A stretch of 64,000 bases of DNA from Monarcha castaneiventris obscurior (taxonomy: Eukaryota > Chordata > Aves > Passeriformes > Monarchidae), in assembly GCA_026261815.1 (NCBI GenBank), contig JAMPIT010000258.1, positions 11,523,501 to 11,587,500 of the forward strand, given 5' to 3'. Under the pieces are notes generated by a model that did not search any database, was not told the DNA's origin, and worked only from the letters and a program-made list of their open reading frames with translations. A program made the position numbers and the translations under genes. Shown here in pieces: positions 42,501-53,828 of this stretch. Within the stretch, counting starts at the first letter, position 1. Every line of letters begins with the position of its first letter.

Positions 42501-45264
42501 ATTTCAAAGGCATAAGGATATCAAAGTGGTCCCGATACCGTTAACCTTGCCCCTCCGATCTATTTTAAGCACTTCTATCACCAATATTTTTCTGAAAAAC
42601 ACCTTCATACATGTACTGTGATGGGAATGTATTTAAGTGCTTTCAGCACTCCTGCAGAGTGACATGCAGAACTCACACAGAGTTTAACTACTTATATCAC
42701 ACCATTTCCCTTTTCTTCACAGTCTTTTCTGAAGAGTAGTAGATAAACAAAAACTTCCTTTTTCTTATTCTCTTTAAAATTAGGCACAGATCTAAATCAG
42801 TTCTCTAAAATATTATCTTTTTTTTCTTTTTTTTCAGCAAAGGAGCCACACTGCCATCAATGAGTCACAAAATAATTAAACGTTAAAGACTGCCTGGGCT
42901 TTTGTTCTGAGGAAGGGACAAGGTTGAAGGGTAGCTGCCGCTTCTAGTTTAGAGGCATTCTGTGTACCGACTGCATGTGCAAACACCCTGCCTCTGGTCT
43001 TGGTGGAAAGGAGACAGGGACAGCAAGGTCCCACAGGTAGCTGACAGTGCACTTAGGGAAAACAACATCTGGGTCATCAACAGAAACACCAACCATTGCC
43101 CTCATCCCAACTTCCACTGAATATTTTGGCTACCAGTTGCTGAGGTACGCAGGCACAGAGGCTCCTCCACTTGAGTACTCGTTCCAGGCCAACCATAATG
43201 TGGAAAGTATGTTTATAATTTTTCATTACATTAAGATGTAAATTATGCTATGTAATCTCTATATGAACTTCATGAGAAATCAGCCATAGCTTGAAAGGGT
43301 TATTTTATGTCTATCTAAGGAAATCTCTCAAAGACAATTTGGGCTAAAATGCATTTTAAAAAGGTAGTTATTTCATACATCCAGACATCTCAGGGGAAGT
43401 TGCTGTTTGAGCAGTTTTATTTAGGAATCAGTGAAAGAGCTCTGTTGCTCCAAGTCCATTGTCAGTTCTGAGAGGTTTGTCTCTCTCTGCACCACTACTT
43501 CTTACACAGATTTCTCACTGCATGGATTTTTATGCTGTCATTAGCATCTTAGGTCCTCCTGAAGCTGCCACAAGCAGATTTTTATTCCATATGGCTATTT
43601 TGTCAGCCTGTAGCTACCAGAAAGATGAAAATGAGAAGGGTAAGTTGGAAGAGGAGACAACCCAGACCATTCCATGCAAACTAAAAGCTCTCCTCAGTCA
43701 GACTTGGTTGAAAAGCCCTACTACCATGCTGCCACTTTTCTCCTGGGCTAGGGGAATCAGCTATTTATGTTTTAATCTGTCTTTAACCACAGCTCTAAGG
43801 AGGAATAGAAATGCATGGATAGTTCATTATCCCTTGCATATAGAAAATAAATTGGTTGAAGCAGAAAGTCAAATGGACTTTAAGAAGTTTTCCATATTGA
43901 CTCATTTCCAAGTTGATTAAATGCTTATAAGTGCAGCCTATGCTCTTCTCCTTGCAAATCTGGCTATTGGGTATACAGATTCATATTTACATGTATGCAG
44001 ATTCCAATAGTGTTAAAAAAAAACAATCCCCCAGATAGCTCGAACTATTAGTTCATAGGAATTTAAAATTAAATTAAGTAGCTGGGCTGTTTTCCAGATG
44101 ATTTCTAAAGTTCCTGTGCTTACACAGAAACCTCCGTAGGATTTACATTACACTACTGTATTTGTTTCAGTGAGCATTTGACTGCCAAGAATACGGTCTA
44201 TGACCAAAATGGCAATCTAATTAAATATTTGACAAGCAGAAAGCTGGACATTATTCAAGTCAAGCATTAAATTAGAAAATTTAGTTTGTCTCCTTTATCA
44301 GTAGATTTTTAAATCAGCCTATTCTACCAAAACCCATAAGTTTAATGAATTTGGTCAGACATACTGTGTAACAGATGTCTAACATACAGCCATGAGCCTA
44401 AATCATAAAAATGACGCTTCACTTTGGCACAGCAAAATATATATGAAAGACTCGGAAAGGTCAGTCACCAGCAACCTGCTTGCTGGTAGTTGAGAAAACA
44501 GCACTGTAAAATGCATGGGCTGCCTTTTGTAGTCTCTTATAGGAAGCCTTGGAGAGCCACAGATAATTTTCTTTCAATGATTCATCAAGTTGCCCCTTTG
44601 TTTCACTAATTTGAGTGTCAAGTGCAACTACATAATAAAGAATTACCAAGACCTGATAAGATTCTTCTTATATTGCTCTGTTTGTCTTAGCAACTGGTAC
44701 TGTTGAAACCAACCCCACAAACTGCATAAACAGCAAGTGTGTGCAACACGGCATCTTCTGTGAAATGATAAAGCGTGTTGTTATCTGCTGATGTACCACA
44801 CCTTCATGTTTCCTTTTCCTTTCTTAAAAGGCACTAATTGCTGCATGCTGTGCCCATGCTAGAGATGGCATTTGTTTCACTGTTAGTCCTCCAATGAATT
44901 AGCAAAGGTAAAAAATGGATTTCAATGACCATTCCAGCCTTGAGAAAGGTGCTATTGTGAGCATGGTTGAGTTACCCGGCTGATAGTTTTCTCCTTAATG
45001 TAATTTTTAATACTACATAGCTGTAGGTTAGCTGTGAAGCCGTATTTTAGAACTCCTATTTAGATGAGTAGTTTCAAGTGAAATAACTTCATGATTAGGA
45101 GAGGATAGATTTTTTTTTTATGCTGTCAGTTTAATAACTTCATAAGAGATCAACCCTAAAAATGGCTTGTTTAGAAGGGGCACATTTGTTAATGTGGAAT
45201 TCCCAGAGCAAAAGATCTATGTAATTTGAGGTCTGATAAAGTTCTCACAACTGAACCAAACACT
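36563..45264. other. Gene-less upstream DNA, segment 3
   Basis: No recognised gene. It holds an (ACACA)n repeat at 38414-38431 and a somewhat CpG-richer stretch at about 38815-39140. Two successive minus-strand reading frames share one phase (40505-40095 and 39992-39528) but resemble nothing I know. Plus-strand frames such as 43459-43920 look like chance ORFs. Confidence 0.55.
38414..38431. repeat. (ACACA)n pentanucleotide repeat
   Basis: About 3.6 copies of a five-base unit form a short microsatellite. Confidence 0.85.
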
Positions 45265-45327
45265 ATACAAAGAAAGAATACAGAATACAAAGAAAGAATA
45301 AACAACTATTAATACAAAGAAAGAATA
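45265..45327. repeat. Three direct copies of a 16-bp A-rich unit
   Basis: ATACAAAGAAAGAATA occurs at 45265-45280, 45285-45300 and 45312-45327, with spacers of 4 and 11 bases. It lies just upstream of the ST6GALNAC5 CpG island and looks like a decayed tandem duplication. Confidence 0.85.
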
Positions 45328-45760
45328 AAAAACTTTAGAAGGCTGCTTGTGAGAGTGGGAAAATGTCCGCCTTCAGAAACCAGAGAGATGGCATGGGGAG
45401 CAAGCCTGTGAGATCTGCTTTGGAAGACGAAGAAAGCTTCTGTCAAAAGGGTTTGAAACCGGTTGTTAGAGCTTAGGAAAGATTGCGTGAGAAGGTATTG
45501 TCAGCGCTGCACAAGGAGTTGAGGGCGTCGATTTTTTTACTAACGGGAATTTAAAGTATTGCCTGATCGCTGCCAGCTCCAGGGAACCCAGGTAGCAGTG
45601 GGAGAACGACAGATTTCCGCTAGGGAAAACCACAAATAATGTAACGTGAAGGTCGTGCCCCGATGCCACAAGCAGGACAGAGGCCTGGGCAGAGGGAGGG
45701 AGGAAGGGAAGGAGCTCCTGCCCCTGCTCCTCCTGCTCGCTCGGGGCCGGAGAGGCGCCG

Positions 45761-45815
45761 CCCGCCCGGTGCCCGCCCGGTGCCCGCCCGGTGCCCGCCC
45801 GGTGCCCGCCCGGTG
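45761..45815. repeat. Five-copy 11-bp GC-box minisatellite
   Basis: The unit CCCGCCCGGTG is repeated five times without error and then breaks off. Each unit contains CCCGCC, the reverse complement of the Sp1/KLF GC-box core GGCGGG. The array lies about 300 bases upstream of the ST6GALNAC5 start codon, inside the CpG island. It could be a multi-site GC-box element or an unstable minisatellite in the 5' leader. Confidence 0.92.
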
Positions 45816-45913
45816 CCGTCCCCCCGCGCCGCGGGCTCGCCGGCGGAGCAGCGCCCGAGCGGGAGGCAGAAGTTAACTTCCACCTGCCCTGAAGTCGCCG
45901 CTGCGCCGGCAGC

Positions 45914-45941
45914 AGGAGGCGGAGGCGGAGGCGGAGGCAGG
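45914..45941. repeat. GGAGGC hexanucleotide repeat
   Basis: About four imperfect GGAGGC/GGCGGA units lie in the probable promoter or 5' leader of ST6GALNAC5. The spaced G runs on the plus strand could form a weak G-quadruplex if transcribed. Confidence 0.8.
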
Positions 45942-46039
45942 CGGGGCAGCCGAGGACCCGGCTCTGGCAGGCTCCGAGGGTCCGGCCGAGTGTAATTCCC
46001 CCCTAATCCCCGCCACGGCGGCGCTTCCCTGGCCGAGCC

Positions 46040-46072
46040 ATGTCTGCGGCTTCCCCGCCATGCCGAGCATAG
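46040..46072 (+). other. Short upstream ORF in the ST6GALNAC5 leader
   Basis: ATG at 46040 (purine at -3) opens a 10-codon frame (MSAASPPCRA) that ends at TAG 46070-46072, 38 bases before the main ATG. It is out of frame with the gene and overlaps the upstream in-frame ATG at 46060. It acts as a translational control only if transcription starts upstream of 46040, which cannot be seen here. Confidence 0.4.
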
Positions 46073-46110
46073 CGGGGAGCGGGAGGACTGGCGGCCGGGA
46101 GGCGCACAAA
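46060..46110 (+). other. ST6GALNAC5: In-frame upstream ATG: possible 17-residue N-terminal extension
   Basis: An ATG at 46060 (G at -3) is in frame with the chosen start at 46111, with no stop between. It would add MPSIAGSGRTGGREAHK before MKTLM and lengthen the cytosolic tail of the type II protein. The annotated mammalian protein, as I recall it, starts at MKTLM, so I kept the downstream ATG. The extension may simply be leader sequence. Confidence 0.3.
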
Positions 46111-46125
46111 ATGAAGACCCTGATG
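46111..46125 (+). CDS. ST6GALNAC5: ST6GALNAC5 coding exon 1 (five codons)
   Basis: This exon encodes the start of alpha-N-acetylgalactosaminide alpha-2,6-sialyltransferase 5, a Golgi type II membrane enzyme. The family member makes alpha-series gangliosides such as GD1alpha by adding sialic acid in alpha-2,6 linkage to the GalNAc of GM1b. The coding part is only ATG plus four codons (MKTLM), followed directly by the consensus donor GTAAGT at 46126. Joining it in phase 0 to the exon at 46763 gives MKTLMRHGLAVCLALTTMC, which matches the vertebrate ST6GALNAC5 N-terminus as I remember it. The A at -3 is a favourable start context, and the start agrees with the mammalian one. An in-frame ATG 17 codons upstream leaves a longer N-terminus possible. 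The exon sits in a dense CpG island, and its transcription start cannot be placed from sequence alone. Confidence 0.88.
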
Positions 46126-46762
46126 GTAAGTGCATTGTTGGCACGGCTCATCCCGGCTCCGGCGGCGGGGAGGAGAGCGGGGGAGAGGCGCGGAGCGGGG
46201 CTGCCCCGGGCGCCCTGTACACGCTCCAGCCTTTGCCGGGCTGCATCCCCGCGGCTCTCCGGGATCGCGCGAAGGCGACCAAACCTCAGTGGCGGCGACC
46301 AAGAACTTTCCGCCTGCTTTCTTTTATTCGTGTTGCTTGTGGCTTGGGGATTTTGTGTGTGTGTGCGTTTTGAAGAGCGTACAAAAAACCGATCTGCTTA
46401 AAGGACGAAGCTGGAGGTAGCTGGGCGAGGGGAAGCGCTACAGTCCCCAACACTCGTTAAAATGCACGAACGAGATGCCCGAAGGGGGACGGCGGCACGG
46501 GAATGAGAGGCGCGGGGTACCGGGCGCACGGAGGGGAGAAGAGGCGAGGAAGCGGGGCTGGGGGAGGAGGAGGGAGGCACGGCAGCGGGCTGGCGAGGGG
46601 GCAGGAGGAGGACGGAGGGGCTTCCCCAGTTCGCTCCTCGCACTTCTGCCGGGTGGCTGGCGGGTGAAACTTGCGGGCGCGTCGGCGGGGGGAGCGGCGC
46701 GCCCCGCTGGGCCCCGCGGCGGGGGGAGCCCGCTGAGCCGGCTCTCTCTCTGCCCCCCGCAG
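46126..46762 (+). other. ST6GALNAC5: ST6GALNAC5 intron 1
   Basis: This 637-base phase-0 intron starts GTAAGT and ends CCCCCCGCAG after a CT-rich tract (46741-46757). It lies wholly inside the CpG island and contains a short GT repeat near 46351-46366. The long reading frames seen here on both strands come from stop-poor GC-rich DNA and are not genes. Confidence 0.85.
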
Positions 46763-46984
46763 CGCCACGGGCTGGCCGTCTGCCTGGCGCTCACCACCAT
46801 GTGCACCAGCTTGTTGCTCATGTACGGCGGCATCGGCATCGGCGGGGGCCGCCCGGAGCCGCGGCGGCGGCAGCAGCAGGTGGCGGCGGTGCCCAGCCGC
46901 CCGCCGGAACGCGGCCAGCGCCACCCGGCCCTGCCCGTCGGGGCCGGCCTCCTGGAGGGCTACATCAGCGTCCTGGAGCACAAG
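46763..46984 (+). CDS. ST6GALNAC5: ST6GALNAC5 coding exon 2: signal anchor and stem region
   Basis: These 222 bases encode 74 codons in phase 0 at both ends. The exon follows a pyrimidine-rich acceptor ending CCCCCCGCAG and precedes the donor AAG|GTGAGC. Combined protein residues 6-79 begin RHGLAVCLALTTMCTSLLLM, a short cytosolic tail running into one hydrophobic segment of about 20 residues (roughly 8-27), the type II Golgi signal anchor. A Gly-rich run (GGIGIGGG) follows, then a basic, Gln- and Pro-rich low-complexity stem (RRRQQQ). The exon ends with LLEGYISVLEHK, the counterpart of the mammalian sequence just before the catalytic domain. From memory the mammalian protein has a much longer poly-Gln stem here, whereas this copy has only three Gln. 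Sialyl motifs L, S, III and VS are absent because they lie in later exons. No stop or frameshift is present, and the gene appears intact as far as it is visible. Confidence 0.9.
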
Positions 46985-47261
46985 GTGAGCCGCCGGCCGC
47001 GGGACCGCCCCTCCCTCCCTCCCTGCCGGCCTCCCTCGGGGGGCAGCGACCCCGAGCCTGCCGCGCTCTCCCTCCTGCCCCCGTGAGGTGCCCGTTCCCC
47101 TCGGCGTGCCCTGCCTGCCTCGCTGTCGGGGTTGGCTTACGCGGCCTCCGGGTGCCGTCGCGCCTGGCCCGAGGGCAGGAATTAGCGGGGTCAGGGGCCG
47201 GGCTCCGGCCCGCGGTCGGGTATTTGTGCAATGCTGCTTCTCTTCTCCCTTGCACAGTGGA

Positions 47262-47273
47262 GGGGGGGGGGGG
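47262..47273. repeat. G12 run near the 5' end of intron 2
   Basis: Twelve consecutive G residues at the downstream edge of the CpG island. The run length is probably polymorphic or error-prone in sequencing and could contribute to a G-quadruplex. Confidence 0.85.
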
Positions 47274-50200
47274 TGTGAAGTGTGTTGTTTCTAATGTTGT
47301 ATGCTCTAGGCAGAGTGCAAATGTATGGTTATGATGATGTTGGTAAGGGTTAAAGAATGAAGTTTATTTACTGGAAGACAAAGTCAATAGGTAGGTGTTT
47401 ATTCTTAGCTCATTTTGTCATAGGAAAATAAGAAAAAAAAAAAGTCTCCTGCACAAATGACCTTTTCATCCCCCTTCTGGGAAGCAGAAGTTGTCAACCG
47501 TAGTTTCCGTTCTAGAAATTGGGGGCACTTCTTTAATGGTGAACAAAATGATGTCCCTCCCCTTGACAGAGGAATTACCAGGCTGTACTGTCAGACTATA
47601 ATACTTGTTTACCAGAGACAGGCAGACTAAGCTTTGATAGCTCACAGGACAGATGTAGTGACACAAAGTGAGCAAGGGGGCACATCCATGCCAAAGAGAT
47701 ATTTGAGCTTCAGTAATTTTCTCAGAAGGCAGATTCCTCTACTGTTTGTGTGGTGTTTGGTTTGTTGCTTTCACCTGGAAATTCCAAGGTCTCCCTCTTC
47801 CAAAACCTCAGATAATTTTTAGTACACAGTCATCTTGCAGTAAAAATTTACTGTAAAAAATAAGAGGGAGAAGTGAGGATTCTCAACTTTCTTATGTTTT
47901 CACATCCAGACTGACAACTTTCTGAAAGATGTGTTGTCAGACAAGTTACTGGGCTCAGTTTAGAGGTACTGTGTGAAGACTAGTGACTTTGATATACAGA
48001 GGTTTTTATTGTTCCTTCTGGCATAACTTTCTATGCAAGAGTTATCTGCAGGGCTCTTAACACAGAAAAATAGCACATGATTGTGCCTTGTAGGCTTTAT
48101 TTGCTTTCTTCCATGGTTCTCCTGGAAATTTTAAAATGTAATGTCTATAGAAAAAGCAAGTTTGGCCATGGGCTTCCTACTGTCTGTTGTGTACTCTTGT
48201 AATTCTTTTGTTCTTCTTGAACATGACTGTAGTGATAGGTGTAGATATATGTGCACGTGATTTTTGTAAACAGCAGTAACTGAAAAGATGTCTGTGGGTT
48301 TTTTGGGATGCATGTGTGAGTAGCCTTCTGATTCTGATAACACTGGTTTCTCCAGACTCACAAACATCCCTCATTAACAGGTTATACGTAAAATCACTGT
48401 TCTGTTATTTTCCAGGGTGATTTTAATGTTTCCCTGTGTTTTGGAGAAAGATGATCCTTTGGCTTTTTAATATATTGTAATATGGCCCAAACCCCACAGA
48501 TAGTCCATTTCTGAATTTCATTTCACACAGCTCATGCCTCACAGTAATAATCTGCTGAAGGTTTAATAACTTCTCCACCTAACTTTGGTGGCTCAAGAAG
48601 AATATTGTGCAATCCCTGCTGTGTTCCCAGCTTGCTTTGTCTTATTTAAATGCACATGAGATCATGCAGAGAGCTGTGCCACTGTGGTATACAGAGCAAT
48701 GAGGACACTGCATTACCACAAGGAGATGGGGGACAAACGGGCTTTGTCTCTTAATAACATATTTTATTTTGTAATTTAATTTGGTAATCCGTGTACTTGA
48801 CATCCCAGAATACATAGGTTTCATGCGTAATAAAAAATGGAGAACACAAAATATTGCAGGCATTCGTGGTTTTGAAAAAAGGATGCAGGATTGGTGATGG
48901 TGAGAATAGGGAGAGAGCAAGAACTGAGAAATCATGAGACATGTTCAGAGAACATGTGGTTTGAGTAGGACACTGGAAACTGCAGAGAAGACAGCTTGAA
49001 TAGCAAGTGAAATGAGGAAATTGGGGAAGTTTTAAGGAATGCAAAGGGAGCCGCAAGAAGAGAGCAAGGTAAAATTCTGTAGCTGTGAGAAGGACATGAT
49101 ACTTGAAGAGATGGAGAGGTCTGGAAGGAGATGAGAAGTATCTGTTGTTTGAGGACAACAGGCTTGCAAAGGTGAGGCAGGGATGACTTCAGCAATGGTA
49201 CGTGTTATTTTGATAGCACAGAGGTGATGGTGTGAAATGACAATGAACGGTAGATTTTTCACAGTATAGCTTCCTTAATTTCCCATATAGAATCTTGAAG
49301 TTATCTGTCAGGTTGAATGACCTGAAGCTGAATGAGCGTTATACAAAATTCATCCGTGGTATGTGTTCATGCCTGAATGACAGGTAGCAGTCAACTGAAT
49401 GTCTGGATCATTCTTGTCCTTGTTGCTGGATCCCATAATTTGCTTTAACAGGAAAATCTCCTTTCATGTTTGTGGTGTTGTACCCATTCTGGTGCATTTA
49501 ATGAGAGTAGGTATGCACATACATGACAAGTACTGAAGTTATTAGTCCATAATCACAATGTGAGTATTGACACACAAGCTGTGTATGTGGTAGTATCGAT
49601 GTTTCTCTTCAGGGATAAAATTTAACAATTTTCCTCTTTGTGAAATATCATGTATTACAAATGTCTGTCACTACTAGCAATACAGCTCATTTAGTAGTGC
49701 TGGATGATCATGTATGGAGACTATTTGCCAGAAAATCTGGGCACTTAGTAAAGTAACAATGATTTTGAAATATAGCCTGCAATATTGTAATTACCAATTA
49801 TTTTTCTCCTTTTATTTTATATTCAGTAAGAATTGTAGTTCCTCATCCATACTGTCAAGATAAGCAGGCGGTCTCTGAGACTACAGTAAAATATGTCATT
49901 TTTTTTTGCCGGGTTGAGGAGTTTTTTTGCAGGAGTTTCTAGTCTTTGCCTTCATGGTTTCTGCAAGCCCGTTTTTCCATGAGTCAAGCATCAGAGATCA
50001 GAACCCCTGCACTTAGCTTTAGTGGCCTTTCACAGTTTAGCAGTACGTACGTAATTTCTGTCAAGCTGAATTCTTGGAATAAAAAAATTCAGAAATGCAG
50101 TGGATTCAGAGATGTGAGTGGATTCTTGTCATTTCACCTCTGCGTGTCCCAGAGTAACAGCAGTTGACAGACATTGATGATGGATGTTTGAAATGAATAA

Positions 50201-51798
50201 ATAGTGTCTCTTTTTGTTCCCAATAGCCAGGTGTTGTATCCTAAAAAAATCTCACATTTTGAACAGAAAATATGGTTTGCTGGTAGTTGCTGTTGAGAGG
50301 TCAAGGACTGAAACAAAGTGAAGAAGTGGCAGCTTCTGCTTGAAGGAGCTGGTGCTTCCTACAGAGGCACACTGGGTATAGCACTGCTTAGCTACTGCAT
50401 CTGCTCTGCAGTTAGAAAGGACAAGAGTCCTACACTGTCAGAGTGACATCTTGCATGAATTCTTTGAGTGTTATCCTGAAATTAAAGAGGTTTTGTCATT
50501 GGTGTTGGGGGAAGCCAGAATTATGCTCTTCTGTGGGGAGGCATGGGGATAAGCCTTTCTGTTGATTTATCATAGTGCTAGCAAGAAATTACAATGCTAA
50601 TATTTTTAAAGCAATTATTGCATACAAATAAGAGAATGTTAATGAAAGTAGGAAACCTAGCACTATTCCAGAACTTGGAAGAAATAAATATTTGACCATT
50701 ATATTACTATTCTGAAATGAAAGTGAGAAAATATCTCTGGATAGTTAAAAAGCTTTTTTCTCCAGTATTGACTCAACAGTTGGTGCTGCAAATAAAATAT
50801 GAGTTTGTCATGTATGTAATTGAATAGTATTTCAAGCCATCAAGGATTCTGTTTCTTAGAAAATTAAAAAAAAAATCAAAATCAATCCTGCAGTCAAAAT
50901 GTATGATTTATTAGAAACACTTTTAAATACCTTAAGAGCGCATTGAGATCAACATAATTTAAGTGATCACAATGATTTCCTAATTTATGATAATGTGAGT
51001 TATCATATGCAAAGAAATCTTTGTGATCCCTCTAAATTAATGCAGATCAGAGAACAGTGTAGTTAATGAAGTGTTTGAGGAGGAGTCATTCTGCAAATAG
51101 TGCTGCTATAGCTCCTTAATCTCTGAGTTGCAAAAAGTTGCTCTTGGGTGAAACTATTTTTTTCAGTATAATAAACTTTGTGCACTTAAAATCTGGTGGG
51201 AATCTTGCCATGTTTTATATTATTTTTAGTAATTATTAATTCAAATGTGTTTGGAATCTGAATTTTTACCTCATTAAACCATTGACAATTTGGGGCTGTA
51301 TAGTTTTGGGGGGCTTCACTAAACCAGCCTTCATAACTAAATATAGAGGTGAGAAGGAATCAAATTATTTTGAGGGTTTTGGTGTCTTTGAAATGAATTT
51401 ATCACAGAACCATAATGTATTTTACAGCAAAACAGCTTGTCTTGCCTAAGGTGAGATCAAGCCCACAGAGTTAAGTAAACCATGTACCATGATTTCATTA
51501 CATGTTCCTATTTGCCCCTGAAATTCTTACCTGCAAAGGAAGGAACACAAACTTTATTATGCAATTTAGGATTTGATGGAGTTTTTATTATGTGAGAGAT
51601 CCACAAGGGGGAGACTTTATTCTAGAATAACCTTGTTGGGGACACTTCCATCCATCTGAGACCTGGGCAAGGTGGGAGTCCAAATGCCCTTTTCTCAGTG
51701 CTCTCTTGGCTTCCTGGCTTTTTTTATTTTTAGGTACCACAGTTACCTACCACTGATAAGCTGTAGGTTTATTTAAATCCTTATCAAGTTGGCATCTT

Positions 51799-51822
51799 AA
51801 AAAAAAAAAAAGAAGAAGAAGA
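51799..51822. repeat. A-run with AAG repeats
   Basis: An A12-13 run passes into four AAG-type triplets (AAGAAGAAGAAGA). It is a simple repeat within intron 2. Confidence 0.75.
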
Positions 51823-52891
51823 CCATGACAGTCAGGGAATGTAACTGAATATCTGCACACACAGAGCAGAGACAACTGTTTTTCCAGATTTACCCAGCTT
51901 TTGAATAATGACTGTCCTGTGCTTTACAATTTCTTACTTTTGAGCTACTGCAGTAGTGTGCTTTTCCAGGCTAACGTTCATTTTGATGATCCTTGTCTAA
52001 AATTTTTAGCAGTTTCTGTGCACACCAGCTGCTCACACAGGGCAATACAGAGCGCACAGCAATGACAGCAAATGATGGTACATTTTCCTGTTTTCCAGGT
52101 TGCTTGGCCTCTCTGCAAGGAACCAGTAGTTCTAGTGTGGCACTGCTCCTTCTTAGAATACCTTGAAATATTTTTAAATGTTTAATGTAGGGATCAGCTG
52201 CTGTGCAGTTTATACATTTATTTTGTGAAAAAGGCTGTGTGTAGCTGGACATATCTTTTTGGACACATCTGACTCCAGTGTATACTTGAGAGAGAAATGT
52301 TAGCTAGGATAATTTAAAAATAGTATTTTACAGTTAATACTATTGCCTAATTCTTTCTTAAACATGTGCTGTTAAAGATGAAATCTAACTAGCAGGGGTA
52401 GTGGGCCCAGGCAGAGGTCGGTGTCTGTTGCTTAAAAAATCATCTCAAAAGAGCACAGGTACTATTAAACGTTGAAATGTCTATGAAAACTGAAAGATGT
52501 TTGGTATGCATCTAGTACATGATGTTGTAAATGTTCAGTAATGTAGCGTGATGCATAAAAACCTACCCAACCACAAACTAGCCATGTTCTGATCATATCC
52601 TGGCGATTGGGAAGATAAAGGAGAGAAAATCTTTGTTGTAATACTGAAAACAAGAGAAGGTTTTGGAGTTTATACCAGGTGAAGATCTTGGCCTATGTAA
52701 TTTGTGACATTTTATGATACAGCTTTATTCTTTCATAGAAACTGAAGCAAAAAGATTATTTCAGAGGCTGTATCACAAGATACTGATGATTTATTTCAGT
52801 ACAAACATTAATAGTAGGTAGTCAGGTTGACAGTTGATGCAGAATTGTGTTTTAATTTACTTGCATTTTTAAAAAGTCACATCTCGCAGGC

Positions 52892-52913
52892 TGATATCAC
52901 ATCTGTGATATCA
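52892..52913. repeat. Near-perfect 22-bp palindrome
   Basis: TGATATCACA and TGTGATATCA are exact reverse complements separated by TC. Related CACGTATCACATCTGATACC follows at 52914-52933, so TATCACATCTG appears twice. It could be a small hairpin or a dyad binding site. No known transposon end is recognised. Confidence 0.6.
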
Positions 52914-53828
52914 CACGTATCACATCTGATACCATATATTGGTCATAATATGTTATCTTATTTTCGCAACTGATCAAGACAAAGTGGATTTTTTTATTTT
53001 TTCTTCTTTCTTTGTTTGTAAAAGAAAAGTTACAGACGTATGAAGACGTTGATTTTTGCACTTCTTTTTTTGACTGATTCTGGATGATATGAATTTCTCA
53101 CAAATAGTCCTGGTTTGTGAAAAGTGAGGAATGAGTAAATATGCTCGCTACTGTTTTATGAATGTCATACACATCGTATTTTAATAAGTAGGTGCTGTTT
53201 CCCTCATCTGCTTACCTGTCGTCTTTTGTGAACGTACAAAGTTCTTAATTCAATAAATATGCAAAATACTTTCAGGCAGGGAATTGGTGACGCTTTGCTG
53301 GTGAAATTTGTTCATCTGTCATGCAAAATGCCTTAATTTTTTTCTCTTCACTTCCAGCATTAATTTCAATGACCACATTTATATTTTTAGTATATGTTGA
53401 AGTATATTATATTTGATAACCATTTAAAGTTGCTATATTGTGCACTTCTTTTTCGCATGATCTTTCACTGTGAGCATTTTAGGCTATTTTCATCTTCCTG
53501 TGAAGACAAAGTGTTCTTTTGAAGGTTTCTAATCCTTAGTGGAAGCAAGTCTGAACTAAATGAGATTTTCAATGACAGGAAATGTAATTTTTGCTCACAG
53601 CTGATGGATATCTCTCAATAGAGTTCCTTAAATTCTCCCTTTCTGCTTGTCCTGGGGCATAAGTGGATAGTGAGTGTCATCGTAACTATGTGATATCCTC
53701 AGAACACAGACTGCAGGTAGTTTCCTTTTCCCAGTGACCTTCCTGGTGAGTTTAAGCTGTATTGCTCAGTAACGCTCCGTATGCACATCCTTGATGCTGA
53801 GGTGGCATTGATAGAAGAACTCAGTGCA

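Larger units (their letters stand above)
45640..47235. promoter_or_regulatory. CpG island promoter of ST6GALNAC5
   Basis: About 1.6 kb of very GC- and CpG-rich sequence stands out sharply from the AT-rich flanks. It covers the presumed core promoter, 5' leader, coding exon 1, intron 1, coding exon 2 and the start of intron 2. It contains many GC boxes, including a five-copy 11-bp array at 45761-45815. I see no convincing TATA box just upstream of the start codon, which fits a dispersed CpG-type promoter. Edges were judged by eye from CpG density. The transcription start itself cannot be located. Confidence 0.88.

Noticed and set aside
1..45600. Search for terminal exons of ST6GALNAC3, the expected upstream neighbour
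   Set aside because: No reading frame shows sialyltransferase motifs or the family C-terminus in this stretch, so that gene must end to the left of the window if synteny holds.
45620..47334. Many long overlapping ORFs on both strands (up to 203 codons) in the GC-rich region
   Set aside because: They arise because stop codons are rare in CpG-island DNA. Only the frame that gives exon 1 and exon 2 of ST6GALNAC5 has matching splice sites and protein similarity.
48642..49262. Cluster of overlapping minus-strand ORFs (60-135 codons)
   Set aside because: The plus strand is purine-rich here, so the minus strand is poor in stop codons in several frames at once. This is a composition effect.
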